Shown: positions 43,174 to 54,600 of the stretch, piece after piece
Position numbering within the stretch: the first letter of the stretch is position 1
Layout: each line of letters opens with the position of its first letter
Assembly: GCF_013358405.1 (NCBI RefSeq)
Contig: NZ_CP054836.1
Coordinates: 248,001-312,000 of the forward strand
Origin: Oricola thermophila
Lineage (GTDB): Bacteria; Pseudomonadota; Alphaproteobacteria; Rhizobiales; Rhizobiaceae
Direction: 5' to 3'
Length of the DNA stretch: 64,000 nucleotides
Made by a program: the position numbers and the translations under genes
The notes under the pieces: generated by a model
Seen by the model: the letters and a program-made list of their open reading frames with translations, nothing else
What the model was told of the DNA's origin: nothing
Databases searched by the model: none

Positions 43174-44525
43174 ACCGGGTTACCACCGCCAAGAACAAGC
43201 GCATCGCCCTGTTCGGACTCGGCGGGTCCGGATTGGCGACGGCGCGCGCACTTGCCGCGGGCGGAGCGAGGATCACCTGTTGGGACGACAACCCCGAGAG
43301 CGTGGCAAAGGCTACGGCAGAGGGTATCGTGACCGGCAATCTGCACGAATTCGACTGGTCTTCCGCGGACAGCCTTGTGCTCGCGCCCGGCGTGCCGCTG
43401 ACCCACCCGAAACCGCACTGGGTCGTCGATCTTGCACGCAACGCCGGCGTGGAAGTCATCGGTGACGTGGAGCTTTTCTGCCGCGAGCGCCGGGCGCTCG
43501 CGCCGACGGCACCGTTTATCGCGATCACCGGCACAAACGGAAAGTCGACGACCACGGCACTGATCGCGCATATTCTGAGGACGGCCGGGCGCGATGTCCA
43601 ACTCGGAGGGAACATCGGCACGCCGGTCCTGGAATTGGAGCCGCCGGCGGCGAACCGCTACCATGTCGTCGAATGTTCATCCTACCAGATCGATCTTTCT
43701 CCCTCACTTGATCCGAGCATCGGCGTGTTGCTCAACTTGTCGCCCGATCATCTCGACCGTCACGGGTCGATGGAGAACTACGCGGCGATCAAGGCACGGC
43801 TGCTGCAAGGCGCCGACTATGCGATTTGCGGAATCGACGACGAGCATTCGCGCCGGATCGCGATCGGACTTGAGGACGGTGGTTCCCGTATCGAAACGAT
43901 TTCGGTAAGCGGCGCCGGAAAAACGCTCGACCTGTCTGCCGCGTCCTCGCTGCGTGGCGACCACAATCTGCAGAACGCGCTGGCAGCGAAAGCGGCATGC
44001 AAGGCGCTCGGGTTGGGCGAGGACGAAATCCTGACCGGGCTAAACAGTTTCCCGGGGCTTGCCCACCGCATGCAGATCGTGGCGCGGTGCGGGCGGACGG
44101 TCTTCGTCAACGACTCAAAGGCGACGAATGCTGATGCAGCGGCAAAGTCGCTTTCGAGCTTCTCGTCAATCCACTGGATCGCCGGCGGCCTGCCGAAAGA
44201 AGGCGGCATCGAGGCGCTTCGACCGCTGTTCGGGCGCGTCGAGAAAGCATACCTGATCGGCGAGGCAGCGCCTGCGTTTGCAGCGACTCTGGGCGATACG
44301 GTGCCCTACGAGATTTCGGGTACGCTGGAAGCAGCCGTCGGTCACGCCGCCGAAGGGGCGGCGGCCTCGGATGCCGGGGAGCCGGTGGTGCTCCTGGCTC
44401 CGGCGGCGGCGAGCTTCGACCAGTTCCGGAACTTCGAAAAACGTGGTGAAGCCTTTGTTAATGCGGTGATGGCATTGAAGGGGATTGAAGCTTCGCCGAC
44501 GGCGCAACCGGGGGACGACGCATAA
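43170..44525 (+). CDS. murD: UDP-MurNAc-L-alanine:D-glutamate ligase
   Basis: 451 residues. P-loop [14 protein letters not shown] at about 116-129, N-terminal Rossmann [14 protein letters not shown], and the substrate motifs [26 protein letters not shown] and [15 protein letters not shown]. MurD adds D-glutamate to UDP-MurNAc-L-Ala. Overlaps mraY by four bases and touches ftsW by one base (TAATG). Confidence 0.97.
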   Translation: MNRVTTAKNKRIALFGLGGSGLATARALAAGGARITCWDDNPESVAKATAEGIVTGNLHEFDWSSADSLVLAPGVPLTHPKPHWVVDLARNAGVEVIGDVELFCRERRALAPTAPFIAITGTNGKSTTTALIAHILRTAGRDVQLGGNIGTPVLELEPPAANRYHVVECSSYQIDLSPSLDPSIGVLLNLSPDHLDRHGSMENYAAIKARLLQGADYAICGIDDEHSRRIAIGLEDGGSRIETISVSGAGKTLDLSAASSLRGDHNLQNALAAKAACKALGLGEDEILTGLNSFPGLAHRMQIVARCGRTVFVNDSKATNADAAAKSLSSFSSIHWIAGGLPKEGGIEALRPLFGRVEKAYLIGEAAPAFAATLGDTVPYEISGTLEAAVGHAAEGAAASDAGEPVVLLAPAAASFDQFRNFEKRGEAFVNAVMALKGIEASPTAQPGDDA

Positions 44526-45679
44526 TGTACAATCGAAGTGACCGTAGCGCTGTGGCGGAGTGGTGGTGGACCATCGACCGCTGGTTCCTCGCAGCGTTCA
44601 TTACTCTAATCGGTTTCGGGGTCGTGCTGTCATTCGCCGCCAGCCCGGCGGTGGCGGAACGCATCGGTCTCGATACATTTCATTTCGTCGAGCGGCATGC
44701 GTTGTTCCTCGTGCCGGCCATTGGCGTGATGATTGGCGTGTCCTTCCTCGACCAGCGGCAGATACGCAGGCTCGCCCTGGTCGTGCTGCTCGTTTCCGTG
44801 GCTTTGATGATCGTTGCGTTGTTCTTCGGCGTCGAGGTCAAGGGATCGCGACGCTGGGTGCGCCTCTTCGGCCTTTCCCTGCAGCCATCCGAATTCATGA
44901 AACCGGCCTTCGTCATCCTGTGCGCGTGGCTTTTTGCGGAAGCCGAACGACGGCCGGGGATTCCGGGCAGCCTTATTGCCATGATCCTCTTCGGCGCGAT
45001 GGCCACGCTGCTCGTGGCACAGCCCGATCTTGGTCAGACGGTGTTGTTGGCGGGAACCTGGGGCGCGATGTTCTTCATCGCCGGTCTGTCCTGGCTGTGG
45101 ATCATGGTGCTGGGCGGTATCGCCGCGGGCGGGATGGCAGGGGCCTATTTCGCGTTTCCGCATGTGGCGGCGCGCATAAATCGGTTTCTTACCGGTGAGG
45201 GCGACACATTTCAGGTCGATACCGGACGCGAAGCGATCATTCGCGGTGGCTGGTTCGGACAGGGGCCGGGGGAGGGTTCGGTCAAGCGCATCCTGCCGGA
45301 CAGCCACACCGACTTCATATTCTCCGTTCTGGCCGAGGAATTCGGTATCGTGCTCTGCGGCGTTCTGGTCGCCGTGTTCGCTTTCATCGTGTTGCGGGGG
45401 TTGATGCGAGCGATGCGCGACCGCGATCCGTTCCAGCGTTTTGCCGTGAGCGGACTGGTCATCCTCATCGGGTTGCAATCGACGATCAACATCGCGGTCA
45501 ATCTCCAGCTCATGCCGGCCAAGGGCATGACGCTTCCCTTTGTTTCCTATGGCGGCTCGTCCATGATCGCCGTAGCGATGACCGCAGGTATGGTTCTCGC
45601 GCTGACCAGGCGCAGGCCGGAAAGCCGGGCAGGGCGGGTGCAGTTCCATTCCGCCACCCGGTTCCGGCCAGCGGTATAG
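44525..45679 (+). CDS. ftsW: Septal peptidoglycan glycosyltransferase FtsW
   Basis: 384 residues of the SEDS family with about ten membrane helices. Motifs include GSRRWVRLFGLSLQPSEFMK after the fourth helix, AQPDLGQTVLLAGTWG, LPDSHTDFIFSVLAEEFG and PFVSYGGSSMIAVAM. With FtsI it polymerises septal peptidoglycan. ATG overlaps the murD TAA by one base; murG begins nine bases after the stop. Confidence 0.97.
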   Translation: MYNRSDRSAVAEWWWTIDRWFLAAFITLIGFGVVLSFAASPAVAERIGLDTFHFVERHALFLVPAIGVMIGVSFLDQRQIRRLALVVLLVSVALMIVALFFGVEVKGSRRWVRLFGLSLQPSEFMKPAFVILCAWLFAEAERRPGIPGSLIAMILFGAMATLLVAQPDLGQTVLLAGTWGAMFFIAGLSWLWIMVLGGIAAGGMAGAYFAFPHVAARINRFLTGEGDTFQVDTGREAIIRGGWFGQGPGEGSVKRILPDSHTDFIFSVLAEEFGIVLCGVLVAVFAFIVLRGLMRAMRDRDPFQRFAVSGLVILIGLQSTINIAVNLQLMPAKGMTLPFVSYGGSSMIAVAMTAGMVLALTRRRPESRAGRVQFHSATRFRPAV

Positions 45680-45688
45680 GGCCGAGCA

Positions 45689-46807
45689 ATGGGCGCGAGG
45701 CGAGGCACAATACTGATTGCGGCAGGTGGGACGGGTGGCCATCTTTTCCCGGCGGAGGCGCTTGCCCACGAACTGAAGGCGCGGGGCTGGTCGGTGCCAC
45801 TGGCAACCGATGCACGCGCAGCGCGCTATGCTGATCGCTTTCCGGAGGACAAGCTGCATGTAATCGAGTCGGCAACGCCATCGGGAAAGAATCCTGCGAA
45901 GCTGGTCGGTGCGGTCTGGAGCCTGATCAAGGGCTGGATGCAGTCAAAGGCCCTGCTGAACCTGCTCAGACCGAAAGCCGTGGTAGGTTTCGGCGGCTAT
46001 CCCACGGTGCCTCCGTTGTTCGCGGCGGCAGGTCGTTTCCCCACGTTGGTGCATGAGCAAAATGCGGTCATGGGGCGGGCCAACCGGATGCTCGCCAGTC
46101 GTGTCACCGCCATAGCAGGAGGTTTCCTGGCGGCGGACGGTCCATTCCGTGAAAAGATCGTCGAAACAGGCAATCCCGTAAGGCCGGCCGTTATCGCGGT
46201 GTCGCATGTGCCTTATGTAGAGCCGACGAAAACCGGCCCTGTCAGGCTGGTGGTGTTCGGGGGGAGCCAAGGAGCGCGCTTCTTTTCCGACATGATCCCC
46301 GAGGCTGTCGCGCTGATGCCCGCTGACCTGCGCGAACGCCTGGAAATCGTCCAGCAGGCGCGGCCGGAGGACGAGGCACGGGTCAAGGCACGGTACAGAG
46401 AACTCGGTGTTTCTGCGGAGGTTGCGGCCTTCTTCTCGGATTTGCCGGATCGTATCGCAAAAGCCCATCTTGTCATGTCGCGGTCCGGGGCCTCGACGGT
46501 CTCGGAAATAGCAGCCATCGGCAGGCCTGCCGTGCTGGTGCCATATCCGCATGCGCTCGATCACGATCAGGCCGCCAATGCGGCGGCCCTGGAGGCTGCC
46601 GGCGGGGCATTAGTACAGCGCCAGGCGGCGCTCGATCCGCAGGCCATAGCGACGCTTCTGACGGAATTGCTGAGCGATCCAGATCGCCTCGGGGCGATGG
46701 CCGCCGCCGCGCGCAAGGCGGGCAAGCCGGAGGCCACCGCCTTGCTTGCCGATCTGGTAGAGGCTATTGCGACAGGTCAAACTCCGGGCGCCTTCAAGGC
46801 GCGCTGA
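45689..46807 (+). CDS. murG: UDP-GlcNAc:lipid I N-acetylglucosaminyltransferase MurG
   Basis: 372 residues. First glycine loop [16 protein letters not shown] (about 11-26), a second [17 protein letters not shown] (about 189-205), and the acceptor-side [16 protein letters not shown] and [20 protein letters not shown]. Makes lipid II from lipid I. The gene sits nine bases after ftsW. murC begins 23 bases after its stop, with AGGA before the ATG. Confidence 0.97.
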   Translation: MGARRGTILIAAGGTGGHLFPAEALAHELKARGWSVPLATDARAARYADRFPEDKLHVIESATPSGKNPAKLVGAVWSLIKGWMQSKALLNLLRPKAVVGFGGYPTVPPLFAAAGRFPTLVHEQNAVMGRANRMLASRVTAIAGGFLAADGPFREKIVETGNPVRPAVIAVSHVPYVEPTKTGPVRLVVFGGSQGARFFSDMIPEAVALMPADLRERLEIVQQARPEDEARVKARYRELGVSAEVAAFFSDLPDRIAKAHLVMSRSGASTVSEIAAIGRPAVLVPYPHALDHDQAANAAALEAAGGALVQRQAALDPQAIATLLTELLSDPDRLGAMAAAARKAGKPEATALLADLVEAIATGQTPGAFKAR

Positions 46808-46830
46808 CACAGCCAGACAGGACATACTTC

Positions 46831-48243
46831 ATGAAGATGCCGCAGAACATCGGCCTTGTGCATTTTGTCGGTATCGGCGGCATCGGGATGAGCGGTATCG
46901 CCGAGGTGCTGCATAATCTCGGATACAAGGTGCAGGGGTCCGACCAGGCGGACAATGCCAATGTCCAGCGGTTGAAGGCAAAGGGGATAGAGGTCTTCAT
47001 CGGTCATTCACCGGACAATCTCGGCGAAGCCGAGGTCGTCGTAGTGTCGACGGCAATCAAGGCCGACAATCCGGAACTCGTCGCCGCGCGCGAGAAGTTG
47101 TTGCCCATCGTGCGGCGAGCCGAGATGCTGGCGGAGATCATGCGGTTCCGCAATGCCGTGGCCATAGGCGGGACGCACGGCAAGACGACAACCACCTCGA
47201 TGGTGGCAACGCTGCTGGATGCCGGCGGGCTTGATCCGACCGTCATAAATGGCGGTATCATCAACGCCTACGGAACCAATGCGCGCATGGGCGAGGGCGA
47301 GTGGATGGTGGTCGAGGCCGACGAGAGCGATGGGACCTTTCTGAAGCTACCTGCCGACGTGGCGGTCGTGACGAATATCGACCCCGAGCATCTCGATCAT
47401 TACGGATCCTTCGACAAGGTGCGCGAGGCATTCCGCCAGTTCGTGGAGAACGTTCCGTTCTACGGGTTCGGCGTGATGTGCATCGACCACCCGGAAGTTC
47501 AGGCACTGGTCTCCAGGATCGTCGACCGGCGCATCGTCACCTATGGCGAGAACCCGCAGGCGGACGTGCGTTTCATGAACCTGCGCATGGACGGTGCGAC
47601 ATCGGTGTTCGACGTGACGATCCGTGATCGCAAGACCGACGCGGTGACGGAGATCCGCGAGCTGAGGCTGCCGATGCCCGGGCGGCACAACGTGTCGAAT
47701 GCGACGGCTGCAATCGCCGTGGCGCACGAGTTCGGAATGGATGCGGAGGCAATCAAGCGGGGGCTTCTTTCCTTCGGCGGTGTCAAGCGGCGCTTCACCC
47801 CCACAGGCACCTGGAACGGAGTGCACATATTCGACGACTACGGCCACCATCCCGTCGAGATCAAGGCGGTCCTTCATGCCGCGCGTGCGGCCGCGGGCGA
47901 CGGGCAGGTGATCGCGGTCATGCAGCCGCATCGATATTCCCGCCTGCATGATCTGTTCGATGACTTCGCGGCGTGTTTCAACGAAGCAGAAACCGTGCTG
48001 GTTGCGCCGGTCTACGCGGCGGGCGAGAAGCCGATCGAGGGCGTGGGTTCGGCCGAACTGGTGTCACGGATGAAGGCTGGTGGGCATCGTGACGCGCGCC
48101 TGATCGACGGGCCTGACGCTGTTGCGCCCGTCATTCGCGAAATCGCGCGGCCCGGCGATTTCGTCATATTCCTCGGCGCGGGCAATATCACCCAGTGGGC
48201 CTATGCGTTGCCGACGGAACTCGGAGGCGAGCCGGCCTCATGA
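46831..48243 (+). CDS. murC: UDP-N-acetylmuramate:L-alanine ligase
   Basis: 470 residues. Rossmann start [18 protein letters not shown]-loop [18 protein letters not shown] (about 111-128), [14 protein letters not shown] and [13 protein letters not shown]. MurC adds the first L-alanine to UDP-MurNAc. Its stop TGA overlaps the murB ATG by four bases. Unusually nothing changes in this part of the cluster compared with other rhizobial dcw operons. Confidence 0.97.
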   Translation: MKMPQNIGLVHFVGIGGIGMSGIAEVLHNLGYKVQGSDQADNANVQRLKAKGIEVFIGHSPDNLGEAEVVVVSTAIKADNPELVAAREKLLPIVRRAEMLAEIMRFRNAVAIGGTHGKTTTTSMVATLLDAGGLDPTVINGGIINAYGTNARMGEGEWMVVEADESDGTFLKLPADVAVVTNIDPEHLDHYGSFDKVREAFRQFVENVPFYGFGVMCIDHPEVQALVSRIVDRRIVTYGENPQADVRFMNLRMDGATSVFDVTIRDRKTDAVTEIRELRLPMPGRHNVSNATAAIAVAHEFGMDAEAIKRGLLSFGGVKRRFTPTGTWNGVHIFDDYGHHPVEIKAVLHAARAAAGDGQVIAVMQPHRYSRLHDLFDDFAACFNEAETVLVAPVYAAGEKPIEGVGSAELVSRMKAGGHRDARLIDGPDAVAPVIREIARPGDFVIFLGAGNITQWAYALPTELGGEPAS

Positions 48244-49211
48244 CGGCAGTCGACGGAAATGCATTGCTGGAACGCCTTTCCGGCAAGCTCGACGGCATCC
48301 GCGGGCGGCTTACGCCCAATGCGCCGATGGACCAGATCACCTGGTTCCGCACGGGCGGCCCGGCCGAACTGCTGTTCCAGCCGGCGGATGAAGACGATCT
48401 CTCGGCCTTCCTGAAGGTGCTGCCGGAGGATGTGCCGGTCACTGTCGTCGGCGTTGGCTCCAACCTGCTGGTGCGCGACGGCGGCATTCCCGGAGTTGTC
48501 GTCCGGCTCTCGGCAAGGGGGTTCGGCCAGGCGGAGGTCGTATCGGAGAACCGGATTCGCGCAGGCGCGGCGATACCCGACAAGCGGCTGGCGGCTGCCG
48601 CGCTGGAGGCGGGGATCGGCGGCTTCCATTTCTACCATGGCATTCCCGGCAGCATCGGCGGGGCGCTGCGAATGAATGCCGGGGCAAACGGCGTCGAGAC
48701 GCGCGCGCGCGTCATCGAGGTCCATGCCGTCGACCGGCAGGGCAACAGGGTAACGCTGTCGAACGACGAGATGGGCTATTCCTATCGCCATTCCTCGGCG
48801 CCGAAGGACCTGGTCTTCACAGCCGCTGTGTTTGAAGGCTTCCCGGAGGATTCGGCGACGATCAGGGCCGAGATGGATGCCGTGCAACACCATCGCGAGA
48901 CTGTTCAGCCGATCAAGGAAAAGACCGGTGGCTCGACCTTCAAGAATCCCGAAGGAACGTCGGCCTGGAAGGAAGTCGACAGGGCGGGATGCCGCGGCCT
49001 GACGATAGGCGGAGCGCAAATGAGTCCCATGCACTGCAACTTCATGATCAACACCGGCACGGCGACGAGTCACGACCTGGAGACATTGGGCGAGACGGTG
49101 CGCGCACGCGTGCTGGAAAATTCCGGCGTTCGGCTCGAATGGGAGATCAAGCGGATCGGCCTGTTCAGGCCGGGACAGGAAGTCCAGGAATTCCTGGGGC
49201 GCATGATCTAG
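48240..49211 (+). CDS. murB: UDP-N-acetylenolpyruvoylglucosamine reductase
   Basis: 323 residues of the type I MurB. FAD-binding segments: [20 protein letters not shown] and the [18 protein letters not shown] loop; the C-terminal [17 protein letters not shown] contains the conserved NFxxN-like active-site region. MurB reduces the enolpyruvyl group to UDP-MurNAc with NADPH. ATG overlaps murC. A thioesterase gene starts 38 bases after the stop, so murB is not adjacent to ddl here. Confidence 0.96.
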   Translation: MTAVDGNALLERLSGKLDGIRGRLTPNAPMDQITWFRTGGPAELLFQPADEDDLSAFLKVLPEDVPVTVVGVGSNLLVRDGGIPGVVVRLSARGFGQAEVVSENRIRAGAAIPDKRLAAAALEAGIGGFHFYHGIPGSIGGALRMNAGANGVETRARVIEVHAVDRQGNRVTLSNDEMGYSYRHSSAPKDLVFTAAVFEGFPEDSATIRAEMDAVQHHRETVQPIKEKTGGSTFKNPEGTSAWKEVDRAGCRGLTIGGAQMSPMHCNFMINTGTATSHDLETLGETVRARVLENSGVRLEWEIKRIGLFRPGQEVQEFLGRMI

Positions 49212-49249
49212 CGGCGCGGGGATGCTCGCCGTGCCGGAGGAGAAACGAC

Positions 49250-49660
49250 ATGCCCGACATGCTGGAGACCGGTCGCAGGATCCTCGCCGATCAGCCATTC
49301 AGCGCGCTGTTGGGAACCGAACTGACCCGGTTCGACAATCAGGGCGCCGAATTGCGCCTCGCACTGCGCAATGAACACCGCCAGCAGCATGGCTTCGCGC
49401 ATGGCGGCGTGGTCTCCTACCTGGCCGACAATGCGCTCACATTTGCCGGCGGCTCGGTACTCGGAGACGCCGTCACTCTGGAAATGAAGATCAACTACAT
49501 CCGTCCGGCCGTGGGCCAGGTCCTGGTTGCTCGGGCGGAGGTGGTGTCGGCGGGGAAAATGCAGGCGGTATGCCGCTGCGACGTGTTCGCGGTGAAAGAC
49601 GGCGAAGAAAGGCTTTGCGCGGCCGCCCAGGGCACGATTTTCCCCGTAAGGGGCGGATAG
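49250..49660 (+). CDS. PaaI-type hotdog-fold thioesterase
   Basis: 136 residues. The hotdog active-site region is HRQQHGFAHGGVVSYLADNA (about 43-62), with the family HGG, followed by FAGGSVLGDAVTLEMKINYI. Members hydrolyse acyl- or aryl-acyl-CoA thioesters; substrate unknown. GGAGGAG lies a few bases before the ATG at 49250. It sits inside the dcw cluster between murB and a MATE gene, on the same strand, so it is probably transcribed with them although neither belongs to the classical cluster. Cytoplasmic. Confidence 0.88.
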   Translation: MPDMLETGRRILADQPFSALLGTELTRFDNQGAELRLALRNEHRQQHGFAHGGVVSYLADNALTFAGGSVLGDAVTLEMKINYIRPAVGQVLVARAEVVSAGKMQAVCRCDVFAVKDGEERLCAAAQGTIFPVRGG

Positions 49661-49743
49661 CCGGAACTTCGCGATCTGCACAGCCTTGCCGAGCGATCGC
49701 ATTTGTCATGGAAGTCGCCGACCAAATCATGCATAGGCGCCTC

Positions 49744-51156
49744 ATGGCAAACGGTATCAAGTTCCTGGGCAGCCGCGACCGGTCCGCTTCCGGCGAAAAC
49801 GGCACCCCGGCCGAAATGGGCTGGGGCGGGCATCTGCGCGCGACCATGGTGCTCGGCATTCCGCTGGTCGGGGCGCAACTCGGCCTGATGCTCATCAATA
49901 CCACCGATACCGTCATGCTGGGCTGGTACTCCGTAGAGGCGCTTGCCGCGGCGGTGCTCGCGACGCCGTTGTTCTTCACGGTGATGATCTTCGGTTCGGG
50001 ATTCAGCCAGGCGGTCATGCCGATTGCCGCCCAGGCGGAGGGCAAGGGTGATGTTCGCGGGGTGCGCCGTGCGGTGCGCATGGGACTCTGGGTGGCATTG
50101 TCCTATTCGGCCGTCGTCATGGTTCCGCTGTGGCACACGGAGGACATATTGCTCGCCTTCGGCCAGGAACCCGCAATCGCCGCGCTCGCGGGTGACTACA
50201 TGCGCATCGCGCAGTGGGCCATGTTCCCGACACTTGTCGCGCATGGATTGCGCGCCTTTCTGTCCGCCATCGAGCGACCGCGCATCATCTTCTGGTCCAC
50301 GGTGGCCGGGGTGGTGCTGAACGGGCTTCTCAACTGGGCGCTGATTTTCGGCAACTGGGGTGCACCGGAACTCGGCGTGCGCGGTGCGGCATTCGCCTCG
50401 CTGGGGACAACGACGCTCACCCTGATCATCCTCGTGGCCTATGTGACATTCAATCGGCGGGCCTCGGAGTACGAAATCCTTGCCCGCTTCTGGCGCGCGG
50501 ACTGGCCGGATCTCCTCGAGGTGTTGCGGGTGGGCCTGCCGATCGCGATCACGATCCTGGCCGAGGTCGGCATTTTCGTCTGTTCCTCGCTGATGATGGG
50601 CTGGCTCGGCGTGGTGCCGCTTGCCGCGCACGGAATCGCGATTCAACTGGCCTCGATATCCTTCATGGTTCCGATGGGCATGTCGCAGGCGGCGACCGTT
50701 CGCGTCGGGCGGGCATTCGGGCGCGGCGATGCTGTGGCGCTCAACCGGGCAGCAGGCACAGTGATGGCGGTCTGTATCGCGTTCTCCGCGATCAGCGGGC
50801 TCCTGTTCTGGACAATTCCCGAATCGCTGATCAGTCTCTTCCTCGACAACTCTAAGCCCGAGGCCCCCCATGTCATCGCCTATGCTGTGCCGCTGCTCAT
50901 GATTGCAGCCCTGTTCCAGCTTTTCGACGGTGCGCAGGTCGCCGGAGCGGGGCTGTTGCGCGGCCTCAAGGATACCAGGGTGCCGATGTGGCTTGCGATA
51001 GGGAGCTACTGGGCGGTGGGGTTCACGCTCGCATACGGGCTCGGATTCGTGGCGGACCTGGGCGGTATCGGGGTCTGGTGCGGGCTGGCCGCCGGACTGG
51101 GATTCGCCGCCGTAACCATGAACGTCCGGTTCGTGATCCTGCGCCCACGGGCATGA
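49744..51156 (+). CDS. MATE-family multidrug/metabolite efflux transporter
   Basis: About 470 residues and twelve membrane helices in two similar halves, typical of MATE transporters (NorM type). Segments such as [19 protein letters not shown] in helix 1 and the second-half [19 protein letters not shown] repeat unit are family features; [17 protein letters not shown] is the conserved loop in the second half. They exchange cationic compounds or metabolites for Na+ or H+. The start is uncertain: ATG at 49744 gives normal length, with ATGs at 49729 and 49708 possible. It lies between the thioesterase and ddl. Confidence 0.93.
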   Translation: MANGIKFLGSRDRSASGENGTPAEMGWGGHLRATMVLGIPLVGAQLGLMLINTTDTVMLGWYSVEALAAAVLATPLFFTVMIFGSGFSQAVMPIAAQAEGKGDVRGVRRAVRMGLWVALSYSAVVMVPLWHTEDILLAFGQEPAIAALAGDYMRIAQWAMFPTLVAHGLRAFLSAIERPRIIFWSTVAGVVLNGLLNWALIFGNWGAPELGVRGAAFASLGTTTLTLIILVAYVTFNRRASEYEILARFWRADWPDLLEVLRVGLPIAITILAEVGIFVCSSLMMGWLGVVPLAAHGIAIQLASISFMVPMGMSQAATVRVGRAFGRGDAVALNRAAGTVMAVCIAFSAISGLLFWTIPESLISLFLDNSKPEAPHVIAYAVPLLMIAALFQLFDGAQVAGAGLLRGLKDTRVPMWLAIGSYWAVGFTLAYGLGFVADLGGIGVWCGLAAGLGFAAVTMNVRFVILRPRA

Positions 51157-51358
51157 CACGGGTGTCGCCGGGGGCGCGGGGCCAGGCTTCCTTTTGATAC
51201 GCAGGCCCTTGCCAGCGAATCAAAGCTCTGATTCTTATGGGGCAGTTTCCAGTATTACCGATTCGGGCGCTGTTCGAACCCGGCGTGTCCGCGTGATTCC
51301 GTTGCGCGGAGGGGCTGGTCCAACCATGCGTTCGTGGCGGCACCAGGAAGGGGTACCA

Positions 51359-52294
51359 ATGGCCGATCGCGCGCGAAAACATGTCGTGGTTCTTATGGGC
51401 GGCTTTTCGTCCGAACGGCCCGTGAGCCTGATGTCGGGCAATGCATGTGCCGACGAGCTCGAGCGTTGCGGTTACAGGGTTACGCGCCTCGATGTCGGAC
51501 ACGACGTGGCGCAGAAGCTGGCCGAGATCAGGCCGGACGTCGCGTTCAATGCGCTGCACGGTCCGTTCGGCGAGGACGGGACGATCCAGGGAATCCTCGA
51601 ATACATGGAAATTCCCTACACCCATTCGGGCGTTCTGGCCTCCGCGATCACGATGAACAAGGACATGGCCAAGCGGGTGGCGAAGAGCCATGGAATTCCC
51701 GTGGCCGAGTCGAAGACGATGAACCGGCACGATTTCACCTCGAGCCATCCGATGCGGCCGCCATACGTCGTCAAGCCGGTGTCGGAAGGCTCCAGCTTCG
51801 GCGTCGTGATCGTCAAGGAGGACCAGCCGCATCCGCCGCAAGTCATCACTTCCGACGAGTGGAAGTACGGCGATACCGTGATGGTCGAGCGCTATGTTCA
51901 CGGCCGCGAACTGACCTGTGCCGTGATGGGCAATGTGGCGCTTGGCGTGACCGAGATCATTCCGCAGGGGCACCAGTTCTACGACTACGATTCGAAATAC
52001 GCGGAAGGCGGATCAAATCACGTCTGTCCGGCGGAAATTTCACCAAATATTTACCAAACAATAACCAAGCTGGCGCTCAAAGCTCATCAGGCGTTTGGGT
52101 GCCGGGGCGTGACGCGTTCGGACTTCCGCTACGATGATCGCTTTTCCCCGAATGGGGAGGTGATCTGGTTGGAAATCAACACCCAGCCCGGGATGACGGC
52201 GACATCGCTTGTTCCCGAACTGGCCTTGTATGCCGGGCATTCCTTCGGCGAGCTCTTGAGTTGGATGGTGGAGGACGCATCTTGTTTGCGTTGA
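51359..52294 (+). CDS. ddlB: D-alanine:D-alanine ligase
   Basis: 311 residues, ATP-grasp fold. [17 protein letters not shown] is the N-terminal loop, [19 protein letters not shown] the substrate region, ATP-grasp segments [16 protein letters not shown] and RSDFRYDD, and [19 protein letters not shown] carries the metal-binding Glu and Asn. ATG at 51359 with GGAAGGGG just upstream; longer in-frame sequence to 51194 is not conserved. The 202-base gap after the MATE gene contains no other feature. The ftsQ start lies inside its last codons. Confidence 0.96.
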   Translation: MADRARKHVVVLMGGFSSERPVSLMSGNACADELERCGYRVTRLDVGHDVAQKLAEIRPDVAFNALHGPFGEDGTIQGILEYMEIPYTHSGVLASAITMNKDMAKRVAKSHGIPVAESKTMNRHDFTSSHPMRPPYVVKPVSEGSSFGVVIVKEDQPHPPQVITSDEWKYGDTVMVERYVHGRELTCAVMGNVALGVTEIIPQGHQFYDYDSKYAEGGSNHVCPAEISPNIYQTITKLALKAHQAFGCRGVTRSDFRYDDRFSPNGEVIWLEINTQPGMTATSLVPELALYAGHSFGELLSWMVEDASCLR

Positions 52295-53211
52295 ATGCGA
52301 CATCGTCGAGGAAAGCGCGAATCGCCTTCGCCGCACGCGATGGCGAGAACGGTCGGGTATTGCCCCGGTTTCTTCGTCGGCCGGCGCGCTTCTTCGCCAA
52401 GGTGTTCGACGGCGAGATCGTCATCCCGCGTTTCGTCGAGCCCGTCGGTCTCGTCGGCATCTTCGCTGCGACCGCTCTCTACGGTTCCGTCGTCAGCGGC
52501 CAGTTCGGGGGGGCGGCGGAAAGAGTGACGGCTGCGCTCGGGTTCGCCGTCAATGAGGTCGAGGTCTCCGGTCATCGCAATACTTCCGAGGTCGCGGTGT
52601 TCGAGGCGCTCGGGCTCGATGAATTCACCTCACTGATTTCGCTTGACGCGGCAGAGGCGCGAAAGGCGTTGGAAAGCCTACCGTGGGTGGAAACGGCGAC
52701 GGTGCGCAAGGTCTATCCGGGGAAGCTTGAAATCGGGCTGGAGGAGCGGCGGGCGTTCGCTATCTGGCAGACGGGCGAGACCCTGTCTCTGATCGAACGT
52801 GACGGTCGTGTAATCGGTGCATATGGCGGGGCCGGCTTTGCCTCCTTGCCGCTGGTTGTCGGACCCGGTGCCGCAACGGCCGCGGCTCCCTTCATGGAGA
52901 TGTTGTCGCGCTATCCGCGTTTCGCTTCGCAGGTGAAGGCGCTGATCCATGTCGGCGAAAGACGCTGGGACGTGCGGCTTGCCAACGGCATAACCGTCAA
53001 GCTGCCGGCAGAGGCGCCCGAAAAGGCGGTCGAGCGACTCATGGCGATGGATGAGCAGACGCAGATCCTGTCCCGCGACATCGCATCCGTCGACCTGCGC
53101 CTGGAAGATCGTACCACTGTTGCGCTGACGGAAAACGCGATGTTGCGCCGCGCCGCGGCACTGGAAGCGCGCGCAAAGGCCATCAAGGCCAGCAAACGGA
53201 GCAGTATTTGA
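52282..53211 (+). CDS. ftsQ: Cell division protein FtsQ
   Basis: 309 residues. One membrane helix (about 45-65, [19 protein letters not shown]) follows a cytoplasmic basic head, then the POTRA domain ([20 protein letters not shown], about 85-104) and the FtsQ beta domain with [20 protein letters not shown]. FtsQ joins FtsL and FtsB in the divisome. The start is a TTG at 52282 with GGAGG seven bases upstream; the gene overlaps ddlB by 13 bases, and a TTG at 52261 is a weaker option. Its TGA overlaps ftsA by one base. Confidence 0.94.
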   Translation: MFALNATSSRKARIAFAARDGENGRVLPRFLRRPARFFAKVFDGEIVIPRFVEPVGLVGIFAATALYGSVVSGQFGGAAERVTAALGFAVNEVEVSGHRNTSEVAVFEALGLDEFTSLISLDAAEARKALESLPWVETATVRKVYPGKLEIGLEERRAFAIWQTGETLSLIERDGRVIGAYGGAGFASLPLVVGPGAATAAAPFMEMLSRYPRFASQVKALIHVGERRWDVRLANGITVKLPAEAPEKAVERLMAMDEQTQILSRDIASVDLRLEDRTTVALTENAMLRRAAALEARAKAIKASKRSSI

Positions 53212-54533
53212 TGCCGCTGAAGGCCCGCGCTCCCGAAAACAGAAAAGCACGCCGTTCCGCGGTCGTCACCGTTCTCGACATCGGCTCGACGAAAACCGTG
53301 TGCATCATCGCGCGCATGGTCCCGAACAATGGCGGGCAGTTCCTGCCCGGGCGCACGCACGCGCCGGAGGTGATCGGCATCGGCCATACGCGATCGTTCG
53401 GCGTGAAATCCGGCCTGATCAACGATCTCGATGCTGCCGAGCAGTCGATCCGCCATGCCGTCGATGCGGCGGAACGCATGGCCGGGCTCACCGTGGATTC
53501 GATCATCGTCAACATCTCCGCCGGCCGGCTGGCCAGCCATATCTCCAGCGCCTCCATCGAACTGGACGAGAGCCGGCCGATCTCCGCCGGGGATATCAGG
53601 AAGGTTTTGAAGGCCGCCATTGCGCGCGCGTCCAATGTGGACCGTACCGTGGTGCACATGCTGCCGGTCGATCATGTGCTCGACGGCGAGCGCGGCATTG
53701 TCGATCCGCGCGGCATGATCGGCCGCGAGCTGACACTGAACATGCATGTGCTTACGGCGGATTCGGCGCCGCTGCGCAATGTGGAACTTTGCGTCAATCG
53801 CGCGCATCTGAGCGTCGAGGCCATGGTGGCCACCCCCTATGCGAGCGGATTGTCCGCCCTGGTCGATGACGAACTCGACCTTGGCTGCGCCTGCGTCGAC
53901 ATGGGCGGCGGCACCACCTCCGTTGCCATCTTTGCCGACAGGGCATTCATCCACGCGGATTCCATTGCCGTCGGCGGCCACCATGTCACCATGGATATCG
54001 CGCGCGGCTTTTCCTGCCGCCTGGACGATGCAGAGCGTTTGAAGGTCATGCAGGGTTCTGCGCTTGCGACACCGGCAGACGAACGTGATGTCATCCAGGT
54101 TCCCGCGATCGGGGATGAGGACCAGGGCGAGGTGACGCAGGTGCCCCGCAGCCTTCTCAACCGCATCATTGCTGCGCGTGTCGAGGAAACGCTGGAGATG
54201 TTGCGCGACCGGATCAACAAGTCCGGCTACTCGAGCGTTGTCGGCAAGCGGGTGGTGCTGACCGGCGGCGCCGCGCAGATGACCGGCCTGCCGGAGCTGG
54301 CGCGCCGTATCCTCGGGCGCAACGTTCGCATCGGTCGTCCGCTTGGCGTGAGCGGCCTTCCGACATCGGCCAAAGGGCCTGCCTTCGCTGCGGCGGCAGG
54401 ACTGATGATCTATCCGCAGGTCAGCGACAATGACCAGCGAAGCATGAAATTCGGCGATCCGTTCCGGGTCGCTGGTACGGGAACCGACGGTCCGCTGGGA
54501 CGCATGACCCAGTGGCTGAAGGAGAGTTTCTAG
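53211..54533 (+). CDS. ftsA: Cell division protein FtsA
   Basis: 440 residues, actin-like ATPase that tethers FtsZ to the membrane. Phosphate-binding motifs: [17 protein letters not shown] (about 21-37) and [18 protein letters not shown] (about 227-244); the adenosine motif is in [19 protein letters not shown]. The C-terminus ends [10 protein letters not shown], the amphipathic membrane-targeting helix. The ATG overlaps the ftsQ stop by one base. A 67-base gap with a hairpin separates it from ftsZ. Confidence 0.97.
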   Translation: MPLKARAPENRKARRSAVVTVLDIGSTKTVCIIARMVPNNGGQFLPGRTHAPEVIGIGHTRSFGVKSGLINDLDAAEQSIRHAVDAAERMAGLTVDSIIVNISAGRLASHISSASIELDESRPISAGDIRKVLKAAIARASNVDRTVVHMLPVDHVLDGERGIVDPRGMIGRELTLNMHVLTADSAPLRNVELCVNRAHLSVEAMVATPYASGLSALVDDELDLGCACVDMGGGTTSVAIFADRAFIHADSIAVGGHHVTMDIARGFSCRLDDAERLKVMQGSALATPADERDVIQVPAIGDEDQGEVTQVPRSLLNRIIAARVEETLEMLRDRINKSGYSSVVGKRVVLTGGAAQMTGLPELARRILGRNVRIGRPLGVSGLPTSAKGPAFAAAAGLMIYPQVSDNDQRSMKFGDPFRVAGTGTDGPLGRMTQWLKESF

Positions 54534-54539
54534 CAATCC

Positions 54540-54556
54540 GCGGGGAAGCTCCCCGC
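54540..54556 (+). other. Hairpin between ftsA and ftsZ
   Basis: GCGGGGA (54540-54546), a three-base loop AGC, and TCCCCGC (54550-54556) give a perfect 7-bp stem, six bases after the ftsA stop. There is no T run, so it is not a standard terminator. It could mark an mRNA processing or stability site that sets ftsZ level apart from ftsA; this is inference. Confidence 0.45.
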
Positions 54557-54600
54557 AAACGGATGTGGCGGCGCATCCGGCATCAGAAAGGATGAATACC

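Noticed and set aside
49495..51159. 554-codon minus-strand frame opposite the MATE gene
   Set aside because: Composition is charged and irregular, no membrane helices or domains; MATE gene on the other strand is clear.
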